Shown in pieces: positions 7,788-14,836 of a DNA stretch of 64,000 nt. The DNA is taken from contig OX638375.1 in assembly GCA_951813575.1 (NCBI GenBank), positions 1,083,501 through 1,147,500 on the forward strand, read 5' to 3'. Numbering within the stretch: position 1 is the stretch's first letter; each line of letters starts with the position of its first letter. The stretch is from Candidatus Binatia bacterium (GTDB lineage Bacteria > Desulfobacterota > Binatia > UBA9968 > JAJDTQ01). The notes below the pieces were generated by a model that saw only the letters and a list, made by a program, of their open reading frames with translations, was not told the DNA's origin and did not search any database. Both the position numbers and the translations under genes were made by a program.

Positions 7788-8651
7788 CTACGCGGCTCCG
7801 GCCACCCTTTCCGCCCGGCTGCTGTATTCTTGCGACAACACGAGCGGTTTCCGGGTGTACAGGATGATCCGGGTGGTGAGCATGTCGCCGATGTTCCGGT
7901 GCGAGCAGCCCGGCGGGATCCACAGCATGTCGCCGGTGTCCAGCATGAACTCGCCCTGGGTGGTACGGGTGCCCCGCTGTCCGGTCAACTGGAACGCCAC
8001 CTCGTCCTGGTTGAAACCCCGGTGATAGATCCGCTGCGAGTCGGCCCGGACGGTCATCTCCACCATCAGGTCCTCGTTCTCGATGAGCTCGAAGTGCTTG
8101 CCTCCAGACACCCCTTCGTCCACCTCCTCGAGCACGTTCCCCGGCGTAAGGTGCAAACACTCCGCGACGGTGGTGCGCTCGTCCGGTGCCGGATAACCCT
8201 TGGCCACGTGCAGCGGCCTGCTGGTATACACCACCAGGCGGGTGCCGCCATGAGGGTTGTGGCCGGCCGTCCCGGGAGGAAGCGCCAGCACGTCGCCCTG
8301 GGTGAGGTCGAAGTCGCCCCGCGCGGTGGGCACGGTACCGGAACCGGCGACCTGGACGCACACGAGGTGCCGGTCCCGCGAAGCCGGGGCCGGCTCGGCC
8401 GAGACGCCGGTGACGAGCTCGATGCTGACATCGTCGTTGGACAGCACCGGAAGGCGCCGTTCGGCTCCGTTCTCTCCGGGTAAGGATGTCGTCAGCACGC
8501 TCAGGGGCTTGAGCAACAGGCAGGGTCGCTCGAACGTCTCCGTGCAGTTGATGACGTCCTTCTCCTCGTCGATCTCCTTCCACTCCCGCTCCGGCTCCTG
8601 GCCCCCGAGGTTCCCGATAAAGGTATAGGTATTGATTTCCTTGATGGCCAT
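7788..8651 (-). CDS. cupin-domain protein
   Basis: A 287-residue protein with two cupin barrels. The first, near residues 95-150, has VQVAGSGTVPTARGDFDL and a PGTAGHNPH loop. The second, near 215-265, has QLTGQRGTRTTQGEF, DTGDMLWIPPGCSHR. The second barrel keeps the PxG-x-H pattern of metal-binding cupins; the first is weaker. An AAGGAGG ribosome site lies 9 bp upstream of the ATG. It follows the bicupin gene at 8692-9825 with a 40-bp gap on the same strand, so both are likely co-transcribed. Probable role is a dioxygenase or a small-molecule-binding subunit in the surrounding catabolic cluster; substrate unknown. Confidence 0.7.
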   Translation of the reverse strand: MAIKEINTYTFIGNLGGQEPEREWKEIDEEKDVINCTETFERPCLLLKPLSVLTTSLPGENGAERRLPVLSNDDVSIELVTGVSAEPAPASRDRHLVCVQVAGSGTVPTARGDFDLTQGDVLALPPGTAGHNPHGGTRLVVYTSRPLHVAKGYPAPDERTTVAECLHLTPGNVLEEVDEGVSGGKHFELIENEDLMVEMTVRADSQRIYHRGFNQDEVAFQLTGQRGTRTTQGEFMLDTGDMLWIPPGCSHRNIGDMLTTRIILYTRKPLVLSQEYSSRAERVAGAA

Positions 8652-8691
8652 GTCGTGATCCTCCTTGGGTGTCCTGACACTCTCCCGGGCT

Positions 8692-9825
8692 TTACCCGTT
8701 GGCCGCGGTCTGCCACCAGTCGGCTTCCTTGTGAACCGTCGTCTCCACCGTGAAGGTGCTGTTGAAGACGTGGCGGGTGGGATCGATGGGAACGTACCAC
8801 CGGAGCTTGCTGTAGAAGTTCAAGCGCAGGAAGTCCTGGCCGTCCGGGGGGACGCTGATGACGCTGTGGGAGATGCCCAGTGGGATGATGGTGATCTCCC
8901 CGGGTGACACCGCCACGTTCTCGAACTCCGACAGGTCCAGGGCGTCGCCGCGGAACTGGATGCGCACCTCCTCGCTTTGAAGGGCGCGGTGAAAGGCGAA
9001 CTGCTCATCCTGCATGTTGTAGGTGCGTACCCGCATGCTCTGCGACTCCATCAACGCCAGCAACCCGGCCTCGCCGCCGGCCTTCCCCAACACCATGGTG
9101 AAGTGGTCGAACGCGCGCAGCTTGCGGATGCCGCTCTCCTGCTGTTTCGGCTTGAGGGTGGACACACCCACCAACGAGTCGTAGTCGCGTTCCACCACCG
9201 TGAGATCGTCGGGGCCGTCGTCCCAGAAGTGCATCTTCTCGGTGACCCGATCCTTGACATCCCCGTTGGCAGCCTCCAGTCCACTCCAGTTGGGGCCGTT
9301 GTGGCGAGTCATGACAAAGCTCTGATGGCTCGTGTATTTTTCCTCGTCCAGGACGTAGTCCACGGCCTCACGGTTGAGACAGAAGTAGCGCAGGCTATCG
9401 TTGCGTCCGATGGAGCGATGGGAGATGCCACCGGGCACCAGCATGACCTCGCCGGGCTCCATCTCGTAAACGCCGAACTCCGTCTCCACCGTGGTGTTGC
9501 CGCAGAACTGGAAGTACACCATGTCGCAGTCCACGTAGCGGTGGAACGAGTCCTGAACCCCGACCACGCATTCCGCCCCGATGCGGTGGTTGTCGTTCTG
9601 CAGGACCACCAGCGACTGGTTGGGGACGCTGAGCATGTCGAAGGGACGGAACTTCGGGGTGTAGCGGGTGCTCCGGGCCGTGTTCATCAAGCCGGCCTTC
9701 TTCCGCTCCGACCAGGCGGCCAGTCCGGGCCTGGGAAAGTCCTTCCACGTAGTCATGAACTCGCCCACCTGTTGTTGCGAGTAGACTCTCTTTTCGGCGG
9801 CTTCGATCTGTTCCTTGGTGGCCAT
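8692..9825 (-). CDS. bicupin protein, homogentisate dioxygenase-like fold
   Basis: A 377-residue paralogue of the bicupin at 105-1196. The first barrel near residues 95-145 contains HRYVDCDMVYFQF, ETEFGVYEMEPGE and VPGGISHRS; the second near 270-320 contains FHRALQSEEVRIQFRGDA and SPGEITIIPLGISHS. The HR...D start of the barrel and the GISH loop are the expected metal-facing positions. GGGAGG lies about 7 bp upstream of the ATG. It is transcribed divergently from the SDR gene at 10148 and in tandem with the cupin at 7788. Likely an iron-dependent oxygenase of the local pathway, by fold only. Confidence 0.75.
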   Translation of the reverse strand: MATKEQIEAAEKRVYSQQQVGEFMTTWKDFPRPGLAAWSERKKAGLMNTARSTRYTPKFRPFDMLSVPNQSLVVLQNDNHRIGAECVVGVQDSFHRYVDCDMVYFQFCGNTTVETEFGVYEMEPGEVMLVPGGISHRSIGRNDSLRYFCLNREAVDYVLDEEKYTSHQSFVMTRHNGPNWSGLEAANGDVKDRVTEKMHFWDDGPDDLTVVERDYDSLVGVSTLKPKQQESGIRKLRAFDHFTMVLGKAGGEAGLLALMESQSMRVRTYNMQDEQFAFHRALQSEEVRIQFRGDALDLSEFENVAVSPGEITIIPLGISHSVISVPPDGQDFLRLNFYSKLRWYVPIDPTRHVFNSTFTVETTVHKEADWWQTAANG

Positions 9826-10147
9826 GGGTTGTCCTCCCGGGCAGGGTTTGCCGCGGTGGTGCGCGGTCGGTCTCCCTTCCCGTTGCTTGATGGCACGCGG
9901 GCAGCGGATGCCCGGGCCGTTTTCCGCATGGACGATACACCACGGGACGCGCGCTTGGCAACACGGTGCGGCGCCGACGGGTACCCGCCCTTCAACTTGG
10001 TTCCACTACGCCTGTCCTGCGCCCGTCGAAGGGATTTGACCGGTAGCCGGCAACGCAGTATGTGCAGTTGTATCGACAAGCGGACCGACCGCTCTCGCGC
10101 GGGTTCCCGCGGAGGCGGTCGCAACACAGACCCGTTGGGAGACCCGT
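9826..10147. other. divergent intergenic region (322 bp)
   Basis: Separates the minus-strand cupin pair from the plus-strand SDR operon. It holds the GGGAGG ribosome site of the left gene, a possible promoter for the right operon at 10036-10064 and the GGGAG ribosome site of the SDR gene. No open frame or RNA gene is convincing. Confidence 0.6.
10036..10064 (+). promoter_or_regulatory. possible sigma-70 promoter of the SDR-VOC operon
   Basis: TTGACC (10036-10041), a 17-bp spacer and TATGTG (10059-10064), ending 83 bp before the first SDR gene. The -35 is good and the -10 is moderate. Confidence 0.4.
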
Positions 10148-10951
10148 ATGCGCCTGCAAGACAAGATCGCCATCGTAACCGGGGCCAACGCCGAGTTCGG
10201 CAGCGTCATCAGCCAGGCGTTCGCCGCCGAAGGGGCCGACGTCGTATGCGCCGACTGGAAGCAGGAGGACGCGGACATCGCGGCGGAGCGGGTGCGGTCG
10301 GCCGGCCGCAAGGCCCTGGCCCTGGGAGTGGACCTGCGCGAGAAGGAGGAAGTCGAAGCCATGGTCCGGCGCACGGTGGAGACGTACGGCCGGCTCGACA
10401 TCCTGGTCAACGCCACCGCGCGCCCGCATCACCAGGAGTTCCTGAACTTCAAGGAAGAGGATTTCGACGACACCCTCGCTCGCGGAGTCAAGCCCTATTT
10501 CCTCACGGGCCAGGCCGCGGCCAACGAGATGGTCAAGCGGCGCTACGGCAGGATCGTCAATCTCACGTCCATCGTGGCCAAGCTGGGGCCCGGACAGGCG
10601 GTGGACTGGGCCGCCGACCGCGGCGCGGTGGACGGCTTGACCCGCTCCATGGCCCACGCACTGGGCTTCTGGGGCATCAACGTCAACGGCGTGGCGCGGG
10701 GCAACACGCAACGCCCGCCCTATTCGGAAGGTGTGTTGGAGCGGCTTCGCCGCCTGCCCCTGGGCCGTACCGAGCACCCGGAGGACATGGGCCCACCCAC
10801 CGTGTTTCTGGCCTCCGACGACGCCGCCTACATCACCGGCACGGTGCTGTACGTGGACGGCGGCTATACCGTGGCCGCGGTGACCGACGACCGGTTCCGT
10901 CCGGATTGGGCCAAGTCCGGCGCGCAGGGGTGGGACCCGAGCAAGGTCTGA
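10148..10951 (+). CDS. SDR-family protein with WxxxR in place of YxxxK
   Basis: A 267-residue short-chain dehydrogenase/reductase-like Rossmann protein. The cofactor loop reads TGANAEFG rather than the usual TGxxxGIG, and NNAG reads NATA. At the active site Ser141 is kept, but the catalytic Tyr, 13 residues on, is Trp154 and the catalytic Lys is Arg158. DNA at 10607-10621 reads TGG GCC GCC GAC CGC, so this is not an obvious frame problem. The C-terminal LYVDGGYT strand is normal and is followed by an extra tail of about 25 residues. Classical SDR hydride transfer would be impaired; binding, another chemistry or a heteromer with the next gene is possible. First gene of a run of six to eight genes. 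Confidence 0.8.
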   Translation: MRLQDKIAIVTGANAEFGSVISQAFAAEGADVVCADWKQEDADIAAERVRSAGRKALALGVDLREKEEVEAMVRRTVETYGRLDILVNATARPHHQEFLNFKEEDFDDTLARGVKPYFLTGQAAANEMVKRRYGRIVNLTSIVAKLGPGQAVDWAADRGAVDGLTRSMAHALGFWGINVNGVARGNTQRPPYSEGVLERLRRLPLGRTEHPEDMGPPTVFLASDDAAYITGTVLYVDGGYTVAAVTDDRFRPDWAKSGAQGWDPSKV

Positions 10952-10966
10952 CCGGCAAGGAGCAAC

Positions 10967-11797
10967 ATGATGAGGCTTGAAGACAAGATCGCGGTGGTGA
11001 CTGGAGTGGGTGGTCGTATCGGCAGCCTCGTGGCATCGGCCTACGCCGGGGAAGGCGCCCACGTGGTGGCGGTGGACGAGGATGGGAGCAAGGCCGAAGC
11101 CGTGGCCGCACAGGTCAAGGACTTGGGAAGGAAGTCGCTGGCCCTGGAGGTCGACGTCACCAACAAGGCGGCGGTGGAAGAGATGGTCCGCCGGGCGGTG
11201 GACGATCTCGGCGGCATCGATATCCTCTTCAACGGCACCGGGATGGCGCACAACCAGGCCTTCCTCACCTTCAAGGAAGCCGACTTCGACCACGCCATGG
11301 CGCTGGGACTGAAGGCCTTCTTCCTCACCTGTCAGGCCGTGGGCCGGCAGATGGCCGAACAGGGCCGGGGCGGCAAGATCGTCAACCTCTCATCCATCGT
11401 GGGCCGGTTGGGCTCCGGAGAGGCGGCCGCATGGTGCACCACGCGCTCGGGCGTGGACGCCATGACCCGAGCCATCGCCCAGGCGCTGGGCTACTACGGC
11501 GTCAACGTGAACTGCCTCGTGCACGGCGGCATGGAGTCCATCCCCTACCCCCACGAGGTGGAGCGGGCGGAACGACGCCGGCGCATCCCTTTCGGGCGGC
11601 TAGGCAAACCGGAGGATCTGGTGGGCGGCGCCATCTTCCTGGCCAGCGATGAATCCGACTTCGTGACCGGCGAGCAGTTGTACGTGGACGGCGGCTACAC
11701 CACCGCCGCGGTGACCGAGGACGGCTACCGTCCCGAATGGGCGCGCGCGGCGCACACCGCCGAAGGGCCGCGCAAGGACAAGTACGCGCGGCCGTAG
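10967..11797 (+). CDS. second SDR-family protein with WxxxR in place of YxxxK
   Basis: A 276-residue paralogue of the preceding gene, 15 bp downstream. The glycine loop TGVGGRIGS is closer to normal and NNAG is NGTG. The active-site serine is kept (Ser143), while Tyr and Lys are replaced by Trp156 and Arg160, exactly as in the neighbour (codons TGG and CGC at 11432 and 11444). A C-terminal tail follows LYVDGGYT. Two consecutive ATGs exist; the second, at 10970, is better spaced from AAGGAG. A shared, unusual active site in two adjacent genes suggests conserved function rather than decay. Confidence 0.8.
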   Translation: MMRLEDKIAVVTGVGGRIGSLVASAYAGEGAHVVAVDEDGSKAEAVAAQVKDLGRKSLALEVDVTNKAAVEEMVRRAVDDLGGIDILFNGTGMAHNQAFLTFKEADFDHAMALGLKAFFLTCQAVGRQMAEQGRGGKIVNLSSIVGRLGSGEAAAWCTTRSGVDAMTRAIAQALGYYGVNVNCLVHGGMESIPYPHEVERAERRRRIPFGRLGKPEDLVGGAIFLASDESDFVTGEQLYVDGGYTTAAVTEDGYRPEWARAAHTAEGPRKDKYARP

Positions 11798-11804
11798 CGG
11801 TGAA

Positions 11805-11843
11805 TGTCGTCCTTCGACTTCACCTCGCTACGCTCAGGACGAC
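11805..11843. repeat. single copy of the dispersed CTTCGACTTC repeat
   Basis: Reads GTCGTCCTTCGACTTCACCT then CGCTACGCTCAGGACGAC. The ends are complementary (GTCGTCCT/AGGACGAC), and it resembles the arms at 1248-1352. It lies between the second SDR and the VOC gene and could form a small hairpin in the operon mRNA. Confidence 0.6.
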
Positions 11844-11878
11844 AAACTTCGACAAACCGACTGACGGAGGATGGAACC

Positions 11879-12736
11879 ATGAGCACGACCGGCGCTCCCG
11901 TTGTCCGGCTCGACCACGGGGTGATACCCACCAACGACTTGGGCGAATCCATCGTCTTCCTCACGCAGGTCCTGGGCGCCGACTTCCGGCGGTTGGTGAA
12001 CGCCAACCTGCGGGGCCTCAACCGCGAGGTCCCCGAGATGGCGTTCTTCAAGCTGGCCAACCACCACGGCTTCGGCTTCGCGCTGCAGGGTCAGCCCATT
12101 CCCAAACCCATCCGCCCCAGGGAAGGCCAGGTGTGGGGACTGGAACTCAATGAAAAGGGGCTCGAGGAAGCGGCGGAGCTTCTGCGCGGCCGCAACGTCG
12201 ACGTCGAGGGACCGGTGGCATTTCCCTCGTCAAGCCCCATCGCCGGATCGCTCTGGCTCACCGACCCCGGCGAGTTCGCCTACGAGCTGTCCGTGCGCCG
12301 TGACGACCAGCGTTGCCACGACCCGGGGCAAGGGCATCTCGGGTTGTGCCGCATCAGTCACGTGTGCCTGGAGGTCACCGATCTGGCACAGGCGGCGGAC
12401 TGGTACCGGAACACTCTCGGACTCGCGGACTGCGATCAGGTGCCGGGAGACCGCCAGTTGACGCTGGCCATACAGGAAACCGGACAGCTCTTCATCCTGC
12501 GCGAGGTGCCCGAGATGACGCAGCGGAGCCACTACCCGCGCGGCCCCCACGTGGACGTGAAGGTGGCCATCGGCGCCTATGACGCATTCGTCTCCCGGCT
12601 CACCAACATCGAGCGGTACTGGAGTCCGTTCGGCGACCGGATTCCCTGGCACGAGCCCGACATGCAGACCGTCTACTTCTACGACCCCTTCGGCAACCGC
12701 CTGCAGGTAGGGGAGAACCGAGGCTTGCCACACTGA
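11879..12736 (+). CDS. two-domain VOC protein, extradiol dioxygenase-like
   Basis: A 285-residue protein with two vicinal-oxygen-chelate domains. The N-terminal one starts VVRLDHGVIPTNDL; the C-terminal one starts CRISHVCLEVTDLAQAADWYRNTLGL near residue 158 and ends DMQTVYFYDPFGNRLQVGE. This is the layout of type I extradiol ring-cleavage dioxygenases. The first His of the C-terminal domain (SHVCLEV) is in the place of the first iron ligand. GGAGG lies 8 bp upstream of the ATG, fixing the start. With the neighbouring M29-like and VOC proteins it suggests cleavage of an aromatic or heteroaromatic ring, by context. Confidence 0.75.
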   Translation: MSTTGAPVVRLDHGVIPTNDLGESIVFLTQVLGADFRRLVNANLRGLNREVPEMAFFKLANHHGFGFALQGQPIPKPIRPREGQVWGLELNEKGLEEAAELLRGRNVDVEGPVAFPSSSPIAGSLWLTDPGEFAYELSVRRDDQRCHDPGQGHLGLCRISHVCLEVTDLAQAADWYRNTLGLADCDQVPGDRQLTLAIQETGQLFILREVPEMTQRSHYPRGPHVDVKVAIGAYDAFVSRLTNIERYWSPFGDRIPWHEPDMQTVYFYDPFGNRLQVGENRGLPH

Positions 12737-12768
12737 GCCGTCGCTTCAGCGACGCGAAGGGAACACGC

Positions 12769-13878
12769 ATGATCGAATACGACATCGCCGACATGATGGA
12801 CGGGGTCAAGAACATGATCGAGGCTTCCGACATCCGTGCCGGTGACCAGGTGCTGCTGCTGGCGGACCGCCGCAGCGACACTTCCTCGATGGAAGCCATC
12901 ACCGCCGGGCTCCGGTTCATGGGCGCCGAGCCCATGTCGCTGATTACGGAACCCATCTCGCGTTACGGCCGTGTGCCCCAAGCGGTCCTGCAGGCGATGG
13001 AAGCGTCCGACGTGGTGATCTGGGTGTGGCCGGTCTTCATCACCTTCACGCCGGACCACCGGGCCATGGGGCGCAAGCGCGAGGAAAGCGGGACCCAACT
13101 CAAGGAACAACGGATGAAGCCCTACTTCATCTACTTCGAGGGAACCCCGGGGCTGCTGGCGCGGGACTACGCCCGGTTCCCGAACCCGGTGCTGTGGAAG
13201 CTCGCCGAGAAGGTACGAGAGGTCGTGGCCGCGGGCAAGGTGGTGCGCATCGAGGACGACCTGGGCAGCCATCTGACCGCCACTTACGACGGCAGCCGCC
13301 TTTACGGCATGCAGTTCCGGGCCGGAGACCCGCCGGGACGTTGCCACTTTCCGTGGGGCCGCTGTGGGGTGTTCAACGGCAGCGGCAAGGCCGACGGCGA
13401 GGTCTACCTGAGCTGCGTCCAGGGCGTGGCCGGCGCGCTGCCCGCGCCCATGAAGTGGGTGGTCAAGAACAGCGAGGTGGTGGAAGCCGAGGGCGGCGAA
13501 CTGGCGGAGGAATGCCGGCAGCTCTTCAAGAACGTCCCCGGATCGAACCGCATGGTGGAGATCATGTTCGGTTACCACCCCAAGGCGTCCATCCGCCACG
13601 GCATCGACGACCCCATGCACTGGGAGCTCATCAGCAAGATGCCGTGGGTGGGTTTGGGCACGGACCGCAAGCACCCCGACTTCCGCCACATCGACGGCTC
13701 GGTCATGAACGCCCGGTTGTACATCGACGACCGCCTCATCGTGCACGAGCAGGGCATGCTGGACCGCTCCCTCCTGCATCATCCCGAGGTGCTGGAAGCA
13801 GCCTCCGCCTACGGCGACCCCTACCAGGTGCTCGCCCCGGTTTCCCACGACGCCCACGGCTCCGGCACCCTGTGGTGA
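12769..13878 (+). CDS. M29 aminopeptidase-like / NicX-like metalloprotein
   Basis: A 369-residue protein resembling the M29 (thermophilic aminopeptidase T) fold, the same fold used by 2,5-dihydroxypyridine 5,6-dioxygenase NicX. Candidate metal ligands lie late in the chain: GYHPKAS near residue 270 and KHPDFRHIDGS near residue 307, where HxD matches the iron-binding pattern of NicX as I recall it. The early half has the usual AGDQVLLLADRRSD and VVIWVWPVF strands. Next to VOC proteins, a ring-opening dioxygenase is more plausible than a peptidase, but both remain possible. The gene starts 32 bp after the VOC gene. Confidence 0.65.
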   Translation: MIEYDIADMMDGVKNMIEASDIRAGDQVLLLADRRSDTSSMEAITAGLRFMGAEPMSLITEPISRYGRVPQAVLQAMEASDVVIWVWPVFITFTPDHRAMGRKREESGTQLKEQRMKPYFIYFEGTPGLLARDYARFPNPVLWKLAEKVREVVAAGKVVRIEDDLGSHLTATYDGSRLYGMQFRAGDPPGRCHFPWGRCGVFNGSGKADGEVYLSCVQGVAGALPAPMKWVVKNSEVVEAEGGELAEECRQLFKNVPGSNRMVEIMFGYHPKASIRHGIDDPMHWELISKMPWVGLGTDRKHPDFRHIDGSVMNARLYIDDRLIVHEQGMLDRSLLHHPEVLEAASAYGDPYQVLAPVSHDAHGSGTLW

Positions 13879-13905
13879 CGGTTCGCGGGAGGAGCGGCAA
13901 CAACC

Positions 13906-14328
13906 ATGGCTCAGATCCGGACATTCGATCACTGCGGCTTCGTCGTCGAGGATATTCCCCGGGCCCACCGGTTCTACGAGGACCTGCTGGGAGCCACGCC
14001 GCTGCGCATCCAAAACCTCAACACCCACCGGCTCTACAAGGGCTTCCCGGTGATGTCCTTCGTGGAGATGGGCAAGCACCGGTTCGAGATTTGCCTGGCG
14101 CAGGAACCGCTGGCGCCGCAAGGCAAGGCCGCCATGCCTCGCATCGGCTTCCTGCTCACCGAAGACGCCATGGACGAACTGCTGGAGCAGTTGCGCCGGA
14201 GTGACGTTCCCTACGAAGGACCGGTGACCTACCCTCCGGAGGTCCCGCTCCACCGCACCATCCGTGTGCGGGACGCCGACGACAACATCCTCGAATTCTC
14301 GGTCCGCAAGCAGGGGGAAACATCGTGA
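13906..14328 (+). CDS. VOC-family protein (glyoxalase/dioxygenase superfamily)
   Basis: A single-domain VOC protein of 140 residues beginning IRTFDHCGFVVEDIPRAHRFYEDLLG and ending IRVRDADDNILEFSV. The His near residue 8 and the terminal Glu in ILEF are at the usual metal-ligand positions, with a further candidate in KHRFEI near residue 65. Function could be an isomerase, glyoxalase or extradiol dioxygenase. It is 27 bp after the M29-like gene with GGAGG upstream, and its stop overlaps the next start (GTGA), so the two VOC proteins are translated together. Confidence 0.75.
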   Translation: MAQIRTFDHCGFVVEDIPRAHRFYEDLLGATPLRIQNLNTHRLYKGFPVMSFVEMGKHRFEICLAQEPLAPQGKAAMPRIGFLLTEDAMDELLEQLRRSDVPYEGPVTYPPEVPLHRTIRVRDADDNILEFSVRKQGETS

Positions 14329-14777
14329 TCGCCTACGAGGACATCAGCCACCTCTCCATGGAGGCCACCGACCTCGACCAAGCGGAACGGTTCTACGCCG
14401 GCGCCCTCGGCATGGAGATCATCTGCCGCGACTCCGGCGAGCTGGGCAACGGACGGCTCATCCTCAAGAACGGCTCGGGGCAGCTCCTGTTCCTGGAGAA
14501 GGTGGACGAGCTTTCCCAACGCTCGCGATTCTCCGGACCCGATTCCGACAACGTGCCGGACCCCGGAGGCAAGCTGCGGTACAAGGGCGCGCATCTCGCC
14601 ATGAGCGTCGCCTCGGTGGAGGAGTACGACGAGATCTACGAAAAGCTTGAGGCCCACGGCGCCTACATCGAAGGCGATCTCCGCGCCGCGCAACGCGCCC
14701 CCGGCGAGAAGAGCGTCTACCTCTACGATCCCGCAGGCAACCGGCTGCAGCTCATCATCCTGGACGCGTCGGGCTGA
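14325..14777 (+). CDS. VOC-family protein, translationally coupled to the previous gene
   Basis: A 150-residue VOC protein. It begins YEDISHLSMEATDLDQAERFYAGALG and ends KSVYLYDPAGNRLQLIIL, with an N-terminal His and a late NRLQL strand where a terminal Glu ligand would be Gln. That replacement means metal binding may be weak or the protein may bind ligand only. The start is a GTG at 14325 overlapping the upstream TGA by three bases (GTGA). It resembles the C-terminal half of the two-domain VOC protein at 11879, sharing LFLEKV/LFILREV and QRS. Confidence 0.75.
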   Translation: MIAYEDISHLSMEATDLDQAERFYAGALGMEIICRDSGELGNGRLILKNGSGQLLFLEKVDELSQRSRFSGPDSDNVPDPGGKLRYKGAHLAMSVASVEEYDEIYEKLEAHGAYIEGDLRAAQRAPGEKSVYLYDPAGNRLQLIILDASG

Positions 14778-14836
14778 GCCCCTCGGCAGGCGCTTCGCGA
14801 CTGAGCCAACGTCCATCTCATGTGCCGGAGAAACTG

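Noticed and set aside
5968..8583. 871-codon open frame on the minus strand
   Set aside because: It runs antisense to the permease gene and overlaps the cupin gene in another frame. The product is low-complexity Arg/Gly/His-rich, typical of antisense frames in GC-rich genes.
12679..14253. 524-codon minus-strand frame
   Set aside because: Antisense to the M29-like and VOC genes; no motif.
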